From: a virus
Length of the DNA: 22,005 nucleotides
Virus record (IMG/VR): IMGVR_UViG_3300003885_000499
Span: 1 to 22,005 of that record
Strand: one strand, 5' to 3'
The translations under genes and the position numbers were made by a program. Shown here in pieces: positions 14,384-20,758 of this stretch. Below the pieces are notes generated by a model. The model did no database searches and was not told the origin of the DNA. It saw only the letters and a list, made by a program, of their open reading frames with translations. The number at the start of each line of letters is the position of its first letter. Position 1 is the stretch's first letter.

Positions 14384-15256
14384 CTATTTTCCTCTTGGGT
14401 GACAACACTTATAGACTTCAACAAGACGATCATAGCTTATGGCCAAATATGTTTGAGTAGTTGACAAATGTTGATGACCAAGCAACTCTTGCACAAGTTC
14501 CAAATCCACACCACGGTTCATCAATGATGTAGCACAACTTCTGCGCAATACGTGTGGTGTTGTGTGGCTTACGCCAGCACGACGAGAAAGAGACATGAGC
14601 ATATCACTAATAGCTCGGCGTGTTATTCTCTGACCATTGGCTTTTACAAACAAAGCTTCTGTTTCAGATTTTCGTTCGTTGTCTATGTATACCTGTATTG
14701 ATTCTGCGCACTCTGGGGTAGTTGGGACCATCCTTTCCCTACCACCTTTCCCTCTGACTCTCAGAGTCCTTTTTGATAAATTGACATCGGGTAAATTGAG
14801 ACCGCACAATTCAGAGACTCGCAGCCCACTATGATACATGGTTAATATAACAGCGACATCCCTGCGAAAGTTAGTGGCTCTACATATAGGTACACGCTTT
14901 TCAACAGCAGCAATAAGGACATCCACAGCTTGAGGTTCCAATGCATCTGGTATTCTCCTGTTGATTCGGATTGGGTCTATCATATTGAGGATGTTTGGGT
15001 CAAGCAGACCAAGGCTTATAAGATGGTGATAAAAACAGCGGATAGACATACATTTTCGCCTAACCGTGGTTGGTTTACGGCCATTATGTCTCAAGTGATT
15101 TACAAATGTTTCTGTCAGTTGTGCGGTCAATTTTTGATCCCCGACGAACTCAAGGAATTCTTCAACATCTCTTGTGTACGCAGAAAGTGTTTCCTGTGAC
15201 AAACCAAGTTCGGTCCTAACATACGTTTCGAATCCGCTCATAATCAATGAGGACAT
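14384..15256 (-). CDS. Tyrosine recombinase (XerC/XerD-like)
   Basis: Site-specific DNA recombinase of 290 residues, full length. An N-terminal SAM-like core-binding domain (about 5-95) precedes the catalytic domain. All catalytic residues are present: R146 (SGLRVSEL), K170 (VRGKGGRER), H235-x2-R238 (PHVLRRS), H261 (LGHQHLS) and nucleophile Y270 (TQTYLAIS). The length and motif wording are closer to Xer than to lambda-type integrases. It is the first gene after a candidate promoter, with AGGA before ATG 15256. It could resolve genome dimers or integrate the element. No att or dif-like site was recognised nearby. Confidence 0.92.
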   Translation of the reverse strand: MSSLIMSGFETYVRTELGLSQETLSAYTRDVEEFLEFVGDQKLTAQLTETFVNHLRHNGRKPTTVRRKCMSIRCFYHHLISLGLLDPNILNMIDPIRINRRIPDALEPQAVDVLIAAVEKRVPICRATNFRRDVAVILTMYHSGLRVSELCGLNLPDVNLSKRTLRVRGKGGRERMVPTTPECAESIQVYIDNERKSETEALFVKANGQRITRRAISDMLMSLSRRAGVSHTTPHVLRRSCATSLMNRGVDLELVQELLGHQHLSTTQTYLAISYDRLVEVYKCCHPRGK

Positions 15257-15273
15257 CTTAATCCTTTCATGTT

Positions 15274-15304
15274 ATTATACGTCAAGTAACGATGTTTGTT
15301 GCAA
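15274..15304 (-). promoter_or_regulatory. Candidate promoter for recombinase/clpP/sigma operon
   Basis: In the 61-base gap between thyX and the tyrosine recombinase, the minus strand reads TTGCAA (15304-15299, four of six), a 19-base spacer and a perfect TATAAT (15279-15274). The predicted start is about 10-15 bases before the AGGA ribosome site of the recombinase gene. The spacer is longer than ideal, so activity may be weak or need an activator. Confidence 0.45.
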
Positions 15305-15317
15305 AGATTCTTTTTTA

Positions 15318-16142
15318 TCATACCCTACGATGAGACGATTCAACCCATTCTGTCCCGTCGTCTAGTTTTGAGATAGTCATCCCATGAACAAACAGTGGGG
15401 CTTTATTTTGGATTATCTTGTACATCTTGACAGCAAGGCTTCTGATTTCAACGTCCGCTGATGGATTCGCACGAAGTTCTATAAAATGTCTAACGGCCCT
15501 GGCGTTCATCGTCACGAATATCTTGGTTTCTGTTGCATTAGGAAGCACAGACCTAGCGGCTTGACGAGCTTTTTTCCTTCTCTCAAGATTGCTCTCAATA
15601 TCGTCATACATATTTGATAGCTTGGTGGTAAGTTCCTCGTAAACCTGACGAGACTTTTCACAATGCTCAATCCACATTCTATAAGCATCAGGGTCTATAT
15701 TCGCTAATTCTTGAATAGCAGGAGGAACTACGAACGAAACACTAGACGAATCTACATACCTCTGGCTTAGTTGTGAGTATGATGCAAGACGATGCCTAAC
15801 TAATTCATGACTAAGGCTGCGAGATATATTCCATATTGCGAAGTTGAAATTTGCATGTTCTATACATGCACCGTGAGCTACTTCTATAAGATGTTGAATG
15901 TGAGCATCGTGAGACCTACCCTTTTTCGTCTCGCCTTGTTTTGGCCATGACTGGTAACACATCCTTCCTCCCATTTCTACCAACCATTCACCGTCGTCGT
16001 CTCCAAGAGAAACCATAGAATCCAGCTTCTTTTCAAGCTCCGGCCACTGATATCCATGATCTTCAAGGAATTTCATAACTCCATCAATTTCCATGATAGG
16101 TTTTCCGACTAATGCTATTTCCGGCTCAGTAACAAAACTCAT
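15318..16142 (-). CDS. thyX: Flavin-dependent thymidylate synthase
   Basis: Makes dTMP from dUMP using FAD, NADPH and methylene-tetrahydrofolate. The 274-residue protein starts at ATG 16142, directly behind AAAGGAG and the stop of the BrxL-like gene (TAGAATG). The ThyX signature RHRx7S is visible as RHRLASYSQLSQRY. Upstream lies the conserved WNISRSLSHELVRHR helix, and downstream the MNARAVRHFIELR segment that binds dUMP. It contains an N-terminal 40-residue extension relative to short ThyX. Together with dCMP deaminase (2154-2675) and RNR it forms a complete dTTP branch. The AAA+ gene just upstream is not an expected partner. Confidence 0.95.
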   Translation of the reverse strand: MSFVTEPEIALVGKPIMEIDGVMKFLEDHGYQWPELEKKLDSMVSLGDDDGEWLVEMGGRMCYQSWPKQGETKKGRSHDAHIQHLIEVAHGACIEHANFNFAIWNISRSLSHELVRHRLASYSQLSQRYVDSSSVSFVVPPAIQELANIDPDAYRMWIEHCEKSRQVYEELTTKLSNMYDDIESNLERRKKARQAARSVLPNATETKIFVTMNARAVRHFIELRANPSADVEIRSLAVKMYKIIQNKAPLFVHGMTISKLDDGTEWVESSHRRV

Positions 16143-16143
16143 T

Positions 16144-17601
16144 CTATTCTCCTTTGACTTTGTAAGATAGTTTAACACCACTAAATTCACTGGGGAGTAT
16201 CACAGCCAACTGATCGACTACACGACCACGAAGATCAACGGCCATATCTAACACCTGCTTCAATTCATGCGAAACAATAGTCGTTGCTGTTTTGTGTGGA
16301 AATATCAGCTTCAGTAATCCTGAGCCAATACGAATCAACGACCTTTGATTTCTTTGAGACATATCACCAAAATCCACATTATGGAGAATAACAGGAGCGT
16401 AGTTTCTTCCTCTCATTTGGTGCATGATTTCACTTATATAATCAGCCATGAACCCCGGCCCTTTAGCGAAATTAGATTCCCTTATTTGTTCAAATTTCCA
16501 ACCGGGTACGAATCCATGTATTCGATCCAAAAATGCGCGGTCTTGATTAACAGCTTGTGGAAGTGGAGAAAATAGACTTCTGTATCTAGATGATACCGTT
16601 TTGTTTTTTCTATCACAATCTATGTTTCCTGCGAACACGATAGAACAGTCAGAAGCAAACTCTGCGGTTCCACGACCAAACCGACCACTGTTCATAAAAT
16701 CTTTCAGCATATCTATAAGATCACCATGACTAGACCATTTACTTCCTCCGCGACCCGATGCAAATTCGTCGAACATTACTACGTCACGGTATCCGACAAG
16801 ACCAAGCTGACGCCGAAGTTTGTCGTAAAACAACGATGCGACAGTTGTTTGTCCACCAGATACCACAAAACCATGGGAACTAAGGGATTGATATGCAAAC
16901 GTTTTACCTGTTTCTGGTGGTCCTAGTTCACAAAGATTAACGTTAGCCTCTATAAAAGGAACAAGCCTAGTCATGTATAACAACTTCTCTTCATTAGACA
17001 AGCAATTTGGGTCAAATCCTATGCTTGTGATCATCACATCAAGCCATTCTTCATCTGTAAACTGTGCTCTACGACTAATCCATGTGTCTAGGTTAATTCC
17101 TGTTATTTGCATAGGACGGAATTCTGTTACTAAAAACGGATACAGTTTTTTTCTTATTGTGTATGATTCGTCGTACACGATTTTGAAGACACCCCAGGCT
17201 CCGGTTGTTAAAAGCGTTTCTCCATATTCTGCAATAAGATGTGGGTCTATTCGAACATATTGATTACCAAGAGATGTGACATCAACCCAATATTCGTCTT
17301 TACCCTCATCGAACCGACATCTTATACGACCTATAAGAGTATATTCCCCCTGTTCGCGGATACGACTTTTAACCAACTCCTTTTGGTCCGATTCCATAAA
17401 GTGAGCATCAAGCAATTTGCTGATACGATCCAACCCAGGAACAGGGTCTTCCGAATTAACCATCTCAGCAATAAGATAGTCAACGACGAATGTCGGAAGC
17501 TTGCGGAATTGCTCATTTAGACAAGCAAGACCTTTGTCTACGACGATACCGCGTTCTTTGAAAACCATTGAGACTTTATTATTTGTCTCGGTTCCAACCA
17601 T
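16144..17601 (-). CDS. BrxL-like AAA+ ATPase without Lon-type C-terminal domain
   Basis: Protein of 485 residues resembling BrxL, the MCM-like DNA-binding ATPase of BREX phage-defence systems. Residues about 30-150 match the BrxL N-terminal domain layout (FRKLPTFVVDYLIAEM, then LIGRIRCRF and a beta-rich segment). The ATPase domain has NLCELGPPETGKTF (Walker A 227-234), VSGGQTTVASLFYD, LGLVGYRDVVMFDEF (Walker B 275-279), a DFMNSGRFGRG segment and sensor IVFAGNID. The phrase order SGGQTT...LGLVG.DVV.FDE...GRF.RG is typical of the family. BrxL is usually about 680 residues and ends in a Lon-like domain, which this protein lacks. No other BREX gene is in the window. ATG 17601 has AGGAG. It may remodel or translocate DNA in replication, or act as a counter-defence decoy. 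Confidence 0.8.
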   Translation of the reverse strand: MVGTETNNKVSMVFKERGIVVDKGLACLNEQFRKLPTFVVDYLIAEMVNSEDPVPGLDRISKLLDAHFMESDQKELVKSRIREQGEYTLIGRIRCRFDEGKDEYWVDVTSLGNQYVRIDPHLIAEYGETLLTTGAWGVFKIVYDESYTIRKKLYPFLVTEFRPMQITGINLDTWISRRAQFTDEEWLDVMITSIGFDPNCLSNEEKLLYMTRLVPFIEANVNLCELGPPETGKTFAYQSLSSHGFVVSGGQTTVASLFYDKLRRQLGLVGYRDVVMFDEFASGRGGSKWSSHGDLIDMLKDFMNSGRFGRGTAEFASDCSIVFAGNIDCDRKNKTVSSRYRSLFSPLPQAVNQDRAFLDRIHGFVPGWKFEQIRESNFAKGPGFMADYISEIMHQMRGRNYAPVILHNVDFGDMSQRNQRSLIRIGSGLLKLIFPHKTATTIVSHELKQVLDMAVDLRGRVVDQLAVILPSEFSGVKLSYKVKGE

Positions 17602-17610
17602 TGTTTTCTC

Positions 17611-17883
17611 CTACAGACCAAGTAATCCAAGCGCATCTGACCGCTGGACAATCGCTTCTTCCTCAATAGACTCAGGAACCGTCGTATTTGTCGTTCTCGT
17701 ACCCTCTGCTGGACTTTGGAGACAAGATAGATGTATTGTTCCTACCAGTTCTTCTGAGCCATCAGGGTCGCAGAAATCCCAACATCCATTTTCCCAATCT
17801 GAGTCTGTACGGCAAATCCCAACGCTGCCCGTAAATATTCGTTCACCATGTTGGATTTTTTGACGACAAATTAGACATTCCAT
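17611..17883 (-). CDS. Small Cys/His zinc-binding-like protein
   Basis: Protein of 90 residues, not recognised. C3-x2-C6 at the N-terminus and H51-x2-C54 could form a treble-clef or RING-like zinc site, with C24, C34 and C38 as further candidates. The C-terminal 30 residues are acidic and probably disordered. Nine bases separate it from the BrxL-like gene downstream, and its start overlaps a 46-codon ORF by 13 bases, so it is probably cotranscribed with both. The ribosome site is weak, which fits coupling to the upstream ORF. A partner or adaptor role for the ATPase is inference from position. Confidence 0.65.
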   Translation of the reverse strand: MECLICRQKIQHGERIFTGSVGICRTDSDWENGCWDFCDPDGSEELVGTIHLSCLQSPAEGTRTTNTTVPESIEEEAIVQRSDALGLLGL

Positions 17884-18011
17884 CTACGAACCCAATCTAG
17901 TATCGATATTTTCCCTTGATTTCCTATCTGCTGGAATCTTCGATTCTGAGCGCTGTATCGAATTTCTGCGATTTGAACAACTTGTTTCTTATCTATTAGA
18001 AAGTAAATCAT
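17871..18011 (-). CDS. Possible small ORF (46 residues) at operon head
   Basis: An ATG at 18011 opens a 46-codon frame ending in TAA at 17871, 13 bases inside the next gene. The product begins MIYFLIDKKQVVQIAEIR and ends DWVRRWNV, with a basic middle. It looks like a plausible small helix-beta protein or a leader peptide. No family is recognised and the ribosome site is poor. Support comes from the overlap with the following gene, whose own ribosome site is weak, and from a candidate promoter placing the transcript start about 20 bases before the ATG. It may be a leader that couples translation of the 17611-17883 gene. Confidence 0.4.
   Translation of the reverse strand: MIYFLIDKKQVVQIAEIRYSAQNRRFQQIGNQGKISILDWVRRWNV
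17972..17984 (-). promoter_or_regulatory. Possible operator copy 2, related inverted site
   Basis: Minus-strand CAAGTTGTTCAAA shares CAAGTTG with copy 1, and its TTGTTCAA is the reverse complement of TTGAACAA in copy 1. It falls inside the possible 46-codon ORF. Spacing to copy 1 is about 85 bases. Functional status is inferred only from repetition and position. Confidence 0.2.
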
Positions 18012-18037
18012 TTCGTTTATCTAGCAAGACGAAGAAT

Positions 18038-18065
18038 AGTATATAAGATTAGACTAGTTGTTCAA
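18038..18065 (-). promoter_or_regulatory. Candidate sigma-70 promoter for the BrxL-like/thyX operon
   Basis: Read on the minus strand: TTGAAC (18065-18060, four of six to the -35 consensus), a 16-base spacer, and TATACT (18043-18038, five of six to -10). The predicted start of transcription is near 18031. It sits in the longest non-coding stretch of the window and faces the genes 18011 to 15318. The -35 box lies inside a GTTG-AA-CAAC near-palindrome that could bind a repressor. Confidence 0.5.
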
Positions 18066-18069
18066 CTTG
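18057..18069 (-). promoter_or_regulatory. Possible operator copy 1, overlapping the -35 box
   Basis: Minus-strand CAAGTTGAACAAC contains GTTG-AA-CAAC, a hyphenated palindrome with four-base arms, that covers the candidate -35 box. A related site lies about 85 bases downstream in the transcript direction. Two sites eight helical turns apart at a promoter suggest a dimeric repressor, but short arms make chance occurrence possible. Confidence 0.25.
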
Positions 18070-18187
18070 ATGCGGTGTTAATATCTACCATCTTTAATAT
18101 CGGATTATCAGCTACGCTGAGATGTCGATGCGAAAGTAAACTAAACTCTATAGATAGAGGGACGGCAAAATGGCCAAAATGTTCCTT

Positions 18188-18211
18188 AAAAAATCTGAAA
18201 AATTTGAAAAA
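18188..18211. other. Phased A-tracts (predicted bent DNA)
   Basis: The plus strand carries A6 at 18188-18193, A5 at 18198-18202 and A5 at 18207-18211, with start-to-start spacing of 10 and 9 bases. A-tracts in helical phase bend DNA. The block lies about 125-150 bases upstream of the candidate promoter and could assist promoter architecture or protein binding, such as HU/IHF-like proteins. Confidence 0.4.
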
Positions 18212-18288
18212 TCTGATATTAGCCATTATCAATTTATTCTATCAAGTCTCACCGACATACCTCAAATGTGATTCCGTTTATACGATAT

Positions 18289-18477
18289 TTAACTGCAACC
18301 AGAATTGGTTCGTTCATCATCTTCTTTTTCATCTTTGGCGACCAATGTTCCAGTGATTCTCTTGGCAGCGCTTCCTATAAGTAATGGTATAATTGGTCCA
18401 TGCACTCTAATTGTTTCTCTCAATGCTCCAACAATGATCTTGTGGATTTGTTTCCTTTTTGTCTCCTTGTTTTTCAT
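18289..18477 (-). CDS. Small hypothetical protein
   Basis: Protein of 62 residues, unrecognised. A basic N-terminus (MKNKETKRKQIHK) is followed by a moderately hydrophobic middle (residues about 14-46, IIVGALRETIRVHGPIIPLL) and a highly acidic tail. The middle contains Arg and Lys, so a transmembrane helix is doubtful; it may be an amphipathic membrane-surface helix. ATG at 18477 has AAGGTG about ten bases upstream. It is the last gene before the regulatory stretch. Confidence 0.6.
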   Translation of the reverse strand: MKNKETKRKQIHKIIVGALRETIRVHGPIIPLLIGSAAKRITGTLVAKDEKEDDERTNSGCS

Positions 18478-18519
18478 ATATATATCACCTTATTTTTCAC
18501 AAAACAATCACAGACCAAA

Positions 18520-18702
18520 CTAGTCCGACTTTTTCTTTTTATTTGCAGTATCTTTAGATAAATACTCAGTGTTCTCATTCTTTAATCTAAACACCTCTTC
18601 TGTCAGACGATCAACCTCTGCATTCAATGCATCAATTCGTGCTTTTAAGCGTTCCGGATTATCTGCGTCGAATTCTTGTGTTTGTGTCATTGTTTTAACC
18701 AT
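18520..18702 (-). CDS. Small coiled-coil protein
   Basis: Protein of up to 60 residues with a strong heptad pattern from about residue 18 to 45 (LKARIDALNAEVDRLTEEVF), then a Lys-rich tail. This is a likely homodimeric leucine-zipper-like coiled coil. ATG at 18702 is used here; a second ATG four codons in is equally possible, since neither has a clear ribosome site. No function is known. Similar short coiled coils are often structural or adaptor proteins. Confidence 0.6.
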   Translation of the reverse strand: MVKTMTQTQEFDADNPERLKARIDALNAEVDRLTEEVFRLKNENTEYLSKDTANKKKKSD

Positions 18703-18725
18703 TCTAAGTGTTTTTATTTATTACG

Positions 18726-18917
18726 TTAACTAATGATAAATGTCTTTCCAAGAGATGGGTGTCTTTTTACTTCGAAAATAATAGTTGCTCGAAGCTGTGC
18801 TTCTAGCTTTTCAAGAGCATCTTTCGATACCCTTGTTATTGGCATTCCAGGACGAAGACTCCTGAATTTAGCCAATATGAATTTCTTTGTTGCAGCATTG
18901 TTTAGTATACTTGCCAT
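18726..18917 (-). CDS. Small protein with histone-fold-like pattern
   Basis: Protein of 63 residues with a strong AGGAGG ribosome site before ATG 18917, which overlaps the upstream gene end. A basic first helix (about 5-22), a short loop ITRVS, a long helix (about 32-54, KDALEKLEAQLRATIIFEV) and a loop ending GKTF follow the order of the histone fold: helix 1, loop with R-V-S, long helix 2, then G-(R/K)-K/T before helix 3. Helix 3 itself is absent because the protein stops four residues later. Bacterial and archaeal histones have the same RVS and GRKT/GKT landmarks. The assignment is a pattern match by eye and moderate. It could be a nucleoid-associated protein or an unrelated small helical protein. 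Confidence 0.62.
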   Translation of the reverse strand: MASILNNAATKKFILAKFRSLRPGMPITRVSKDALEKLEAQLRATIIFEVKRHPSLGKTFIIS

Positions 18918-19123
18918 TATCTTCCTCCTATTTGACGATCCCTACCCCTAGTTACTTGACGTTGATGATACTCTTGTTTATCTGTTTGTGTAGTCCGTGT
19001 CCCAAGGGCTTCTTCAATCTCTTCTAAGAAGTGACCACATTCTAGGCCTACGAAACCCTCGCCTTCTATTGAACAATTTCCATCAATATCTATATCAATA
19101 ACTATCTGTTTCTGTCCACGCAT
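18917..19123 (-). CDS. DUF2997-like small protein
   Basis: Protein of 68 residues. The pattern IVIDIDIDGNCSIEGEGFVG, then C29 and an acidic helix FLEEIEEALGT, followed by KQEY, matches the layout of DUF2997 proteins: a beta-hairpin with DG turn, EGF-G, Cys, helix ending in LG. Function of the family is unknown; in bacteria it is often found with DUF1257 and an AAA+ ATPase, none of which is seen adjacent here. ATG at 19123 has GGAG nine bases upstream. The Arg-rich tail (residues about 55-68) overlaps the next start by one base. Confidence 0.68.
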   Translation of the reverse strand: MRGQKQIVIDIDIDGNCSIEGEGFVGLECGHFLEEIEEALGTRTTQTDKQEYHQRQVTRGRDRQIGGR

Positions 19124-19176
19124 AATTACTTCTCCGCTTTCTGTAAAAGTTATTCGAAATACGACTGAATATAGTA

Positions 19177-19353
19177 TTATCGTGAATCAGTTACCTCTAC
19201 AGTTTCTACACTAATATCTATAATGTCAAACACATCTCCTTCTCCATCAACTTCTGGTTCGAAATTGGCACCCAGTAGAGAATCTTGGACATCAACACCT
19301 TCATTCTCATGTACCAATATATCTAACACCACTTTGTAATGTACCTTTCTCAT
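19177..19353 (-). CDS. Small acidic hypothetical protein (58 residues)
   Basis: Short gene with ATG at 19353 and AAGGAG seven bases upstream, ending in TAA at 19177. The product starts MRKVHYKVVLDILVHENEGV and continues with many Asp, Glu and Val residues, suggesting a beta-rich acidic protein. No Cys, signal or membrane segment. It lies between the 86-residue gene and the DUF2997-like gene in the same direction with small gaps. No family is recognised. Coding potential is supported by the ribosome site and amino-acid composition. Confidence 0.68.
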   Translation of the reverse strand: MRKVHYKVVLDILVHENEGVDVQDSLLGANFEPEVDGEGDVFDIIDISVETVEVTDSR

Positions 19354-19400
19354 TTTTTTCTCCTTGTTAATCTTCTTAGTTCCATTCTTCTGCTGTTAGT

Positions 19401-19661
19401 TTATAACTGACACTCATAATGTTTACCCCCAGATGAAAAAGAAACAATCTCCCAATTTATCGCAGCTTCCCTACTTTTACTCTTGTGTAAGACTTTTCCA
19501 TCAATGGAAAGAACCTCCCATACTTGTTCGACTTCATTAAACTCCACATTCGAAGCCTTTCGCACGTTGGTGACCCGCTCGATAGAAAACAAATCGATCT
19601 CTTCTGTATACAAACCATGAAGGTCTCCTTCTTCATCTATTTCAAAAATTAAGTCTACCAT
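19401..19661 (-). CDS. Small conserved-looking hypothetical protein
   Basis: Protein of 86 residues. The line DLIFEIDEEGDLHGLYTEEI, then IERVTNVRKASNVEFN, W48 and a C-terminal KSREAAINWE helix, gives a beta-beta-helix look with an RAS-V-like core seen in small phage proteins of unknown role; I cannot name a family. ATG at 19661 has AGGG about nine bases upstream and follows the IMPDH/GMPR-family stop by eight bases. Confidence 0.7.
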   Translation of the reverse strand: MVDLIFEIDEEGDLHGLYTEEIDLFSIERVTNVRKASNVEFNEVEQVWEVLSIDGKVLHKSKSREAAINWEIVSFSSGGKHYECQL

Positions 19662-19669
19662 CTTTTTCC

Positions 19670-20758
19670 CTATGTTTTTGGTAATGTTTCTTCCATAGAA
19701 AGCGAACTTACGATTACATAATTAACATTAGACCGGAGTTCTTTAAGGTTCCTAGCACCACCCATAGCTAGGCCCGAACGGATTCCCTTGATGCAGTCCG
19801 TGATCACTTCTTCTGTCTGGCCCATATCTCCCATCTCGATTTCGATCCCCTCCGGGGCTATATCGTCGCGGTTTGAGACGAGACGAGAACTCATCCCACG
19901 ATAGACTTTCTTACCATCGATTCGTGGTGTAGCATTGGTTCCAGCTAGCATATATCCGATCATACATGCATCTGCACCAGCCCACAAACTTTTTACCATA
20001 TCTCCAGTTGAGCGAAGTCCACCGTCAGCTATTAGTGATATATGCGGATACAGTCTATTTATTGCTTTATATATATCTAAGATAGCTGATAGTTGAGGAA
20101 TTCCAAAGCCGGATACTATTCTTGTTGTACATATTGCGCCTGAACCTATGCCGATTTTAATAGCATCAATTCCGAGTTTTGCCAACCCTATGGCACCATC
20201 TGTAGTGCAAATGTTACCAACAATAAGTGTAAAGGGGTGGTGGTCTTTTATAGAAAGTATTTCCTCGACTCTTTTGTGTACTAATCTATGGTCACCATGT
20301 GCTACATCAACGCATATAACACTACATCCTTCATCTAATAGGGATTTTATGTGGTTAATATTGTTTTGTTTTATACCTACAGCACATCCAGTGTTTACTG
20401 CACCATTTTTGATGGCAAATCTAATTTCGTTTATTTGTCGATTAATTCCATCTTCGTATGGCATAGTAATATAGCGTGTTAATATACCGAGGCCACCACA
20501 CTCCGACATGGAACAAAGCATCTGTGGTCCAGTTATTGTGTCCATTGGTGCGGAGATTAAAGGGGTTTGCAATGTTAGGTGACCTATATTGGTAAATACG
20601 TTGGGTGAATTCCTAGATTGCAGTTCTGAATATCTTGGTACCAGGAGTATGTCATTAAAACATAGTTTGGTTTTGCTGATATCAGTTGGTGTTGTCATAG
20701 TTTTATCTACAGACCATTCCCTACGGAATTCTGTTCTTACTGTAGCATATCTACTCAC
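19670..20758 (-). CDS. IMP dehydrogenase / GMP reductase family enzyme
   Basis: TIM-barrel purine enzyme of 362 residues. The start is GTG at 20758 with AAAGGAG upstream. It shows the barrel opening FNDILLVPRYS, LISAPMDTITG, the NAD/nucleotide segment CVDVAHG, the catalytic loop IGSGAICTTRIVSGFGIPQL with C210, IADGGLRSTGDMVKSLWAGAD, and the flap YRGMSSR. CBS domains found in most IMPDHs are absent and the size fits GMP reductase. The usual GPGS phosphate loop reads GSGA. The flap mixes IMPDH (YRGM) and GMPR (GMSS) features, so direction (IMP to XMP, or GMP to IMP) is undecided. It would adjust guanine nucleotide supply for phage DNA. Confidence 0.88.
   Translation of the reverse strand: MSRYATVRTEFRREWSVDKTMTTPTDISKTKLCFNDILLVPRYSELQSRNSPNVFTNIGHLTLQTPLISAPMDTITGPQMLCSMSECGGLGILTRYITMPYEDGINRQINEIRFAIKNGAVNTGCAVGIKQNNINHIKSLLDEGCSVICVDVAHGDHRLVHKRVEEILSIKDHHPFTLIVGNICTTDGAIGLAKLGIDAIKIGIGSGAICTTRIVSGFGIPQLSAILDIYKAINRLYPHISLIADGGLRSTGDMVKSLWAGADACMIGYMLAGTNATPRIDGKKVYRGMSSRLVSNRDDIAPEGIEIEMGDMGQTEEVITDCIKGIRSGLAMGGARNLKELRSNVNYVIVSSLSMEETLPKT

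Larger units (their letters stand above)
17884..18288. other. Only long stretch without a firm gene; regulatory-looking
   Basis: About 400 bases separate the 62-residue gene ending at 18289 from the gene starting at 17883. It contains the candidate promoter, two related palindrome-like sites, the 46-codon ORF, and a phased A-tract block. Two further short frames are present: a 54-codon minus frame (18062-18226) without ribosome site, and a 33-codon plus frame (18170-18271) with GAGGGACGG upstream. No tRNA, strong terminator hairpin or CRISPR repeat was seen. Confidence 0.6.

Noticed and set aside
18062-18226. 54-codon minus-strand ORF upstream of the candidate promoter
   Set aside because: No ribosome site, Phe-rich product caused by the T-tracts on that strand, and its end runs through the candidate -35 box. 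Better explained as chance frame over the A-tract block.
18170-18271. 33-codon plus-strand ORF with GAGGGACGG upstream
   Set aside because: It would be the only plus-strand gene in the window, and its repeated Lys/Glu/Ser codons come from the phased A-tracts. Kept only as a note.
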